Of a stretch of DNA of 10,746 nucleotides, positions 6,513-10,746 are shown piece by piece (position 1 is the stretch's first letter; each line of letters opens with the position of its first letter). The stretch covers positions 1 to 10,746 of the forward strand of contig CALWDV010000036.1 in NCBI GenBank assembly GCA_944376785.1, given 5' to 3'. The position numbers were made by a program, and so were the translations under genes. Source of the stretch: an uncultured Clostridia bacterium. GTDB lineage: Bacteria > Bacillota > Clostridia > Christensenellales > UBA1242. The notes below the pieces were generated by a model that made no database searches, was not told where the DNA came from, and saw only the letters and a list, made by a program, of their open reading frames with translations.

Positions 6513-6535
6513 AAATAGCATAAGCTATTTTTTTT
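6513..6535 (+). terminator. Intrinsic terminator of queH
   Basis: A 7-bp stem, AAATAGC/GCTATTT (6513-6519 with 6524-6530), with an ATAA loop is followed by five more T's, starting 11 bases after the queH stop. Confidence 0.75.
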
Positions 6536-6590
6536 GTTAAAATTTTAAACAAAACAACAAAAATGTTTCCGTTTAAAACAAAATATAAAC

Positions 6591-6596
6591 TATAAT
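6591..6596 (+). promoter_or_regulatory. Putative -10 element for the phosphatase gene
   Basis: TATAAT is a perfect -10 hexamer 53 bases before the ATG. No convincing -35 lies at the right distance (the best is TTTCCG at 6566-6571, 19 bases away). Other TATAAT copies at 6596-6601 and 6620-6625 lie in the direct repeat described separately, so the true start point is uncertain. Confidence 0.35.
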
Positions 6597-6635
6597 ATAA
6601 TTACGTTATTATTTTTTAATATAATTACACTATTA
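6593..6635 (+). repeat. Tandem 19-bp direct repeat upstream of the phosphatase gene
   Basis: TAATATAATTACGTTATTA at 6593-6611 recurs as TAATATAATTACACTATTA at 6617-6635. This is 17 of 19 identical, and the starts are 24 bp apart. Both copies contain a TATAAT. It may be a local duplication of a promoter element or paired regulator sites. It ends just before the SD (GGAG at 6640-6643). Confidence 0.6.
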
Positions 6636-6648
6636 CTTTGGAGTACAT

Positions 6649-7431
6649 ATGAAAAAATATTTAGATTTTGCATTAAGAATGTGCAAACACGCCAAAAAAG
6701 TTATGTTGAAATATTACAAACATAAAAATGGTGAAAACTACAAAACCGACCACACCATTGTTACAAAAGCCGACACTGAAATTAACAATTATTTAATTGA
6801 ACAAGTAAAAAAGAATTTTCCTAGCCATTCTGTTAATGGAGAAGAAAATTCTTTTGGAAATTCAAAATTTGTTTGGGTTTGTGACCCAGTTGATGGAACA
6901 GCAATGTATGCAAAACACTTGCCAGTTGCAGTTTTTTCCATTGCACTTTGTGAAGATGGTGCACCAATTTTAGGTGCAGTTATGGACCCGTTTTCAAATA
7001 AAGTTTACTATGCAGTTAAAGGGCAAGGTGCCTTTGTTAATGGATACAAATTAAGTGTTAACAACTTGGGTTTTGAACAAATGAAAACCATTGGACACGT
7101 TGATATTTGGCCTTTTTCTGGTTATGAAATTTTAGATGTTATTAAACAACTTGAAAATAAATCATACATTGTTTCCATTGGCACTGTAACTCATGCTTGT
7201 ATGATGGTTGCTAGTGGCGATTTTTCATATATAATTTTTCCTGGCACAGTTGGAAAAAATGTTGACTTTGCAGCAGCAAAAATTATTATTGAAGAAGCTG
7301 GTGGCAAAGTTACCGATTTTGATGGAAACGAACAACGCTATGATAAAGACATTAATGGTGCCATTGCATCAAATGGTGTTTTGCAAAGCGAACTTATTAA
7401 ACTTGTTAAAAAATATGCAATTAAAAAATAA
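6649..7431 (+). CDS. Inositol monophosphatase family protein
   Basis: This 260-residue protein is a Mg2+-dependent, lithium-sensitive-type phosphatase of the IMPase superfamily. Members hydrolyse inositol phosphates, 3'-phosphoadenosine 5'-phosphate, fructose bisphosphate or related small phosphates in the cytoplasm. Metal-site motifs are all present: GEE (E65), WVCDPVDGT (D79, D82) and VDFAAAKIIIEEAGG (D206), with K40-A-D42 near the front. In the last motif Val replaces the Trp of the usual WD pair, which is common outside true inositol phosphatases. The aromatic, substrate-selecting region between 140 and 205 is not diagnostic to me, so the substrate is left open. The start is backed by GGAG five bases upstream. 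It ends one base from the end of the convergent ferritin-like gene, with no hairpin between. Confidence 0.9.
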   Translation: MKKYLDFALRMCKHAKKVMLKYYKHKNGENYKTDHTIVTKADTEINNYLIEQVKKNFPSHSVNGEENSFGNSKFVWVCDPVDGTAMYAKHLPVAVFSIALCEDGAPILGAVMDPFSNKVYYAVKGQGAFVNGYKLSVNNLGFEQMKTIGHVDIWPFSGYEILDVIKQLENKSYIVSIGTVTHACMMVASGDFSYIIFPGTVGKNVDFAAAKIIIEEAGGKVTDFDGNEQRYDKDINGAIASNGVLQSELIKLVKKYAIKK

Positions 7432-7432
7432 T

Positions 7433-7732
7433 TTAATTCATTCCACCACGCATTTTGTTTAATCTTTCTTCAAATTCTTCAAGCCCTTTTTCAACATATT
7501 GCTTTTGAGAAGGGTCTAGATAGTTAATAAGACCCATAAGTTCACTAACATGAGTCATTTCTTCGTGCATTATGTTTTGCCATGTTTGTTTAGCAAGAGA
7601 ATCGTTGGTTGACATAAGGTGATTATCATATTGAATTATTGCTTCAATTTCCCCAACCAAATCTTTTCGGGCATTTTGCAAAACTTCAAAACGTGACATA
7701 TCTTTGTTGTTGTTATTATAAATGTTTATCAT
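7433..7732 (-). CDS. Ferritin-like (rubrerythrin-type) half-ferritin
   Basis: This 99-residue protein has just two predicted long helices, about 14-43 and 46-70, plus a third charged helix (75-95). E28 sits in GEIEAIIQY, and E58 and H61 in HEEMTH. The spacing of 30 and 3 residues equals that of the ligands Glu32, Glu62 and His65 of the R. rubrum encapsulated ferritin. A single chain would supply only half a di-iron site, so a dimer is expected. Function is probably iron oxidation or storage, or peroxide defence. The C-terminus (RLNKMRGGMN) shows no obvious encapsulin-targeting tail. The start ATG has AGGAG (7738-7742) five bases upstream. It adds an Asn-rich stretch (N6-N9) before the conserved part, and Met12 is a possible but SD-less alternative. 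No terminator is visible downstream. Confidence 0.75.
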   Translation of the reverse strand: MINIYNNNNKDMSRFEVLQNARKDLVGEIEAIIQYDNHLMSTNDSLAKQTWQNIMHEEMTHVSELMGLINYLDPSQKQYVEKGLEEFEERLNKMRGGMN

Positions 7733-7813
7733 ACATACTCCTAAATTTATTTTGTTATTATTTATTCTTAATTTTGTTTTTGTGTTACAATTAATTAATT
7801 AAAAGGATTTAAT

Positions 7814-9040
7814 ATGGAAAAACTTAAAACTAAAAACATTAAAGAAATTGTTAATAATTTAAAAAACAATAAAGTTGTTGCATTGCCAACCGACACAATT
7901 TATGGGTTTTCTTGTTTACCAACTAGTGAAACAGCCGTTAAAAAATTGTGTGAACTAAAACAGTGTGATAACGAAAAATTGTTTATTATTTTAGTTTATG
8001 AAAACTATGATTTAACTAATTTGTTAACTTGCGAAAATGAAACATTAGAGTTTATTAAAAACAACACTCCAAACCCATTAACTTTTATTGTTAATAAAAA
8101 CCCTAACTTAAAACTTGCAAAAAATTTTTACTTGCCAACACTTGCAATAAGAATTCCAAAAAACAAATTTTTGCAAAGCATTTTAAAAGAAGTTGGGTTT
8201 ATGATTTCAACTTCGTGCAACATTCATGGAAAACCAAATTTGTTAACTTGTGAAGAAATAGAAGAACATTTTCCTAACCTAGATTGCATTGTTGAAACAA
8301 AAACATCAAATGCTACCACACCATCAACCATTGTTGATATTACAACCAGCACTCATAAAATTATTAGACAGGGAGATTATATTGTGAAAAAAGAGTTTTC
8401 TTATGAAGATATTTTAAATGATAAAAAAATTATTAAAACAATAAACAAAATTGATAATGTTACAAAATATGTTGTTTCACACGGAATGGTTCACACAATG
8501 CATGTTTTAGATTTTTCAAAAAATATTGCACAAATAGTTAATTTTTCTGAACATGAAAAAAAATTGTTATATATTTCTGCCGTTTTGCATGACATTGGCA
8601 GAGTAAAAGATAACAAAAATCACAATGTTGCAAGTGTTAAAATTGCAAAAAAATATTTAAAAAATAAATTAAATAAAAGTGATATTGAAGAAGTTTTGAA
8701 TGCTATTTATAATCATTGTTGTGATATTAACCAGATGATTAAACCTAACAAAATTTCATGGGCGTTAAAATTGGCAGATAAAATGGACATTATTGAAAGT
8801 AGATTATTACCACAATTCTATAATGGCGAAACTCATATTGAAGCATATAAAAACATTAAAAATTCTTTTGTTTCTATTGAAAATGAAACATTTGTTTTAA
8901 ACTTTGAAGTTAAAAAGAAAATGAATGATTTTTTTGAAAATGTTGCAACAGCAAAAAGAATGGAAAATTTATTTTTACCAGCAACACAATGTTTTGGTTT
9001 TAAAAAATTTAAAATAAACCAAATTTTAACAAAAAAATAA
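7814..9040 (+). CDS. TsaC/Sua5-like domain fused to HD phosphohydrolase domain
   Basis: The 408-residue protein is a two-domain fusion. Residues 1-191 resemble TsaC/Sua5/YrdC, which makes threonylcarbamoyl-AMP for the t6A37 tRNA modification. Visible are PTDTIYGF (25-32), PNPLTFIV (86-93), LAIRIP (110-115), STSCNIHGKP (132-141, for the usual S-A-N-x-S-G-x-P), STIVDI (171-176) and IIRQGD (183-188). The usual KxR near residue 50 reads K49-Q-C51, so the arginine is missing, though K55 remains. Residues 217-380 form an HD domain: H227 and H230, H259-D260 in AVLHDIGR, H270, H301 in NHCCD, and D322 in LKLADKMD. HD proteins are metal-dependent phosphohydrolases, often acting on nucleotides. AAAAGGA six bases ahead supports the start. 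The frame is continuous, so this is one gene. Retained activity of the first domain is uncertain. Confidence 0.82.
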   Translation: MEKLKTKNIKEIVNNLKNNKVVALPTDTIYGFSCLPTSETAVKKLCELKQCDNEKLFIILVYENYDLTNLLTCENETLEFIKNNTPNPLTFIVNKNPNLKLAKNFYLPTLAIRIPKNKFLQSILKEVGFMISTSCNIHGKPNLLTCEEIEEHFPNLDCIVETKTSNATTPSTIVDITTSTHKIIRQGDYIVKKEFSYEDILNDKKIIKTINKIDNVTKYVVSHGMVHTMHVLDFSKNIAQIVNFSEHEKKLLYISAVLHDIGRVKDNKNHNVASVKIAKKYLKNKLNKSDIEEVLNAIYNHCCDINQMIKPNKISWALKLADKMDIIESRLLPQFYNGETHIEAYKNIKNSFVSIENETFVLNFEVKKKMNDFFENVATAKRMENLFLPATQCFGFKKFKINQILTKK

Positions 9041-9060
9041 TTTAATAAAAGAAGGTTAAT

Positions 9061-9825
9061 ATGTACTTAAAACCACAATTAAATTTTAAAGTTAAATCAC
9101 TTGAAGATAATGTTAATATAATAACAGATTTTTTTGAAGATGATAACACCGTTAACAATTCATTTCAAAACTACATTGCAAACGCTTTAAACATAAATGT
9201 TAATGAACTGTTAGGAAAAACATTGGAACAAAAAAAAGAAATTATTAAAAACATAGTTTCGCCAATTTATGATGTTAAACTTAACCAAATGAATTTAAAA
9301 AAAGATGAGTTTTCAAAGTTTTGGAACGAAAACTCTATGATAGTTTGCCAAGAATTTCAAAACATTTTTAAAATTGGATTTTCTGGAATTAAACAATATG
9401 ACGTTGAAATTGGAATTAACCCTGTTTGCCCAAGATATTTAGATGATTTTGCTTTTGATGTTTACTATGTTAAAAGCAAAGAAGACGCTTTGGAAACCTG
9501 CATTCATGAATTAATTCATTTTTATTGGTTTCAAATTTTTAACGAAAACTTTCCTGAAATTCCTAAATCAAAATTTGAAGCACCTTTTGCAGAATGGCTA
9601 CTTTCTGAAATTGCTGTTGACCCTATTATTTATTACAGCAAGTTAAGAAATTATTGCAGAGAAAAACCTGCATACAACTATTTATACAACGAAAAAATTA
9701 ATGGCGAAAATTTAATTGAATTTTTTAGACGATTATATAAATCAAATAATTTAAAAAATTTTATGGAAAAAGGGTTAAACGTTTTAAATTCAAACCCTGA
9801 ACTTTTAAAACAATTAATAAAATAA
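9061..9825 (+). CDS. Putative zincin-like metalloprotease (HExxH), unknown family
   Basis: I do not recognise a named family for this 254-residue protein. It carries a clear zincin motif, HELIH at 149-153, set in a hydrophobic helix (ALETCIHELIHFYWFQIF). Downstream acidic candidates for the third zinc ligand are E178 and E183 in EAPFAEWLLSEIAVD, 25-30 residues after the second His, as in gluzincins. There is no signal peptide and no transmembrane helix, so a cytoplasmic protein is likely. The N-terminal 100 residues are charged and helical with no motif. The start has GAAGG about six bases upstream and lies 20 bases after the TsaC-HD gene, so the two are probably co-transcribed. The MFS-like gene begins four bases after its stop. 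Confidence 0.7.
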   Translation: MYLKPQLNFKVKSLEDNVNIITDFFEDDNTVNNSFQNYIANALNINVNELLGKTLEQKKEIIKNIVSPIYDVKLNQMNLKKDEFSKFWNENSMIVCQEFQNIFKIGFSGIKQYDVEIGINPVCPRYLDDFAFDVYYVKSKEDALETCIHELIHFYWFQIFNENFPEIPKSKFEAPFAEWLLSEIAVDPIIYYSKLRNYCREKPAYNYLYNEKINGENLIEFFRRLYKSNNLKNFMEKGLNVLNSNPELLKQLIK

Positions 9826-9829
9826 CAGT

Positions 9830-10746
9830 ATGACAAAAACCTTAGATTTAAACACATCAATAACAATTCATAAAGTTCTGCAAAACGTTGCAGAAAAACT
9901 TTTTAGTTTGTTTATTCCTGTTTTAATTTATAATGCAACTCAAAATTTGTTTTTATCATTACTATTTGTTTTATTTGCTCAAATTTTTAGAACACTTTTA
10001 ATTTTTTTAACTAAAAATTTGGTTTTAAAATGTCCAATTTTTTTAATGACAATTAGGTTAATTCCAATAATGATTTTGCAACTTTGCTTTATTTTTGAAG
10101 TTACTTTTACTTGGTGGTTAGTTATCATTTTAGCTTTACTACATTCTGCAAATGGTGCATTTTATTGGCCATCACTTAACACAATTTTTGCAATTTCAAC
10201 AAGTGAAAACAAAGCAAAAGCAGTTGGGATTTTTGAAAATGCCGGAACTTTTGGAAAAATGATTGCCCCTGTAATTGGTTCATTATTAATTTTTAATAAC
10301 TACACTTGGGTTAATATTGTTGTTTGTTTTATTTTTTATGCTGTTGCATTAATTTTTATTATTATTCAACATAAAACTATTAAAGAAAAAATTAATAGTT
10401 TACAACCAGCAACCAGCAATTTTAACAATAAAAAGAATTTGCAACTTTTCTATTTTTTATTAGGTGTTAGAGATTTAGCAGTTGACCAAATTCTTCCACT
10501 TGTTTTTGCAATTAACAATATTAATGTTGGCATTATTGGGTTGTCGTATAGTTTATTAGAATTAGGAATTATTATTTCTAACACAATAACAATTTTTTTA
10601 AATGCAAAAAAACATTGGTTTGTGTTTAGTGTTATTTCTTGCATTATTTTAGGTGTTTTGTTATGTGTTATACCTTTCTTTGTTAACACAACGATGGCAG
10701 TTATTTACACAATTATAATTGGTTTATTAAATCCTTTTTGCACAAA
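9830..10746 (+). CDS. MFS-like transporter, 5' part (runs off window)
   Basis: The reading frame opens with ATG 9830 and stays open to the window edge, giving 305 residues of a protein probably around 400 long. It is strongly hydrophobic, with about eight membrane segments visible. Residues 105-153 (HSANGAFYWPSLNTIFA, ENKAKAVGIFENAGTFGKMIAPVIGS) match the helix 4-5 region of major facilitator transporters: a W-P pair, a charged cytoplasmic loop, and a G-x(8)-G-x(4)-P-x(2)-G helix. A basic cytoplasmic loop around 185-210 separates the two halves. Substrate is unknown; drug or sugar export and import are both possible. There is no clear SD, and the start lies four bases after the preceding stop, so translation is probably coupled to the zincin gene. 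Confidence 0.78.
   Translation, partial: MTKTLDLNTSITIHKVLQNVAEKLFSLFIPVLIYNATQNLFLSLLFVLFAQIFRTLLIFLTKNLVLKCPIFLMTIRLIPIMILQLCFIFEVTFTWWLVIILALLHSANGAFYWPSLNTIFAISTSENKAKAVGIFENAGTFGKMIAPVIGSLLIFNNYTWVNIVVCFIFYAVALIFIIIQHKTIKEKINSLQPATSNFNNKKNLQLFYFLLGVRDLAVDQILPLVFAINNINVGIIGLSYSLLELGIIISNTITIFLNAKKHWFVFSVISCIILGVLLCVIPFFVNTTMAVIYTIIIGLLNPFCT

Noticed and set aside
6563..6595. Short ORF (MFPFKTKYKL) before the phosphatase gene as a leader peptide
   Set aside because: No SD, upstream of the likely -10 element, and no attenuator hairpin follows.
7697..7732. Second Asn-rich N-terminus (five Asn in the first nine codons of the ferritin-like gene) as another Asn sensor
   Set aside because: It is the start of a long coding gene with no terminator or short ORF structure after it; Asn codons are common in this AT-rich genome.
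9678..10689. Minus-strand open frames opposite the zincin and MFS-like genes
   Set aside because: The + strand frames carry recognisable motifs and continuous operon spacing; the - strand frames have no SD or recognisable domain.
1..10746. Alternative genetic code (TGA = Trp), CRISPR array, tRNA/rRNA gene, insertion sequence
   Set aside because: All proteins are full length under the standard code with Trp as TGG. No spaced repeats, no tRNA-like cloverleaf and no transposase or terminal inverted repeats were seen. The absence of TGA stops among about 11 genes fits AT-rich TAA preference.

Overview
This window is AT-rich bacterial DNA (roughly 28-30% GC by eye). Shine-Dalgarno sites are of the AGGAG type, intrinsic terminators are clear, and A/T is strongly preferred at third codon positions. 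Stop codons are almost all TAA, with one TAG and no TGA, and no in-frame TGA is needed, so the standard bacterial code fits. Gene content (GatCAB, QueH, an ArsP_2-type permease, a rubrerythrin-like half-ferritin) suggests a low-GC member of the Bacillota, perhaps an uncultured host-associated lineage. The taxonomic placement is inference.

Layout: (1) 1-663, the 3' part of an iron-type alcohol dehydrogenase (+), ending at a bidirectional terminator shared with the convergent gatB. (2) 783-3927, the operon gatC-gatA-gatB (-), encoding the tRNA-dependent amidotransferase that makes Asn-tRNA(Asn) and/or Gln-tRNA(Gln). (3) 3928-4271, the long gatC leader. It holds its own promoter, a 16-codon ORF with an SD site and seven consecutive Asn codons, and then an intrinsic terminator before gatC. 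(4) 4272-5165, an ArsP_2-type heavy-metal or manganese permease (-), divergent from a small four-helix membrane protein (5336-5767, +), with a perfect dyad between them. (5) 5867-6502, queH (+), probably on a leaderless mRNA. (6) 6649-7431, an inositol-monophosphatase-family phosphatase (+), converging within 1 nt on a short ferritin-like protein (7433-7732, -). (7) 7814 to the window end, a tightly spaced + strand cluster: a TsaC/Sua5 domain fused to an HD domain, an HExxH zincin-like protein, and an MFS-like transporter cut by the window edge.

The most interesting element is the gatCAB leader. The run of Asn codons sits in a short translated ORF just upstream of an intrinsic terminator, and the stop codon of that ORF overlaps a segment able to pair with the terminator loop and 3' arm. 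This is the architecture of leader-peptide transcription attenuation. The codon being read is the one decoded by the aminoacyl-tRNA that GatCAB produces. I infer a feedback circuit: scarce Asn-tRNA(Asn) stalls the ribosome in the Asn run, frees an antiterminator and turns on gatCAB. No T-box motif is visible. The model is based on sequence alone.
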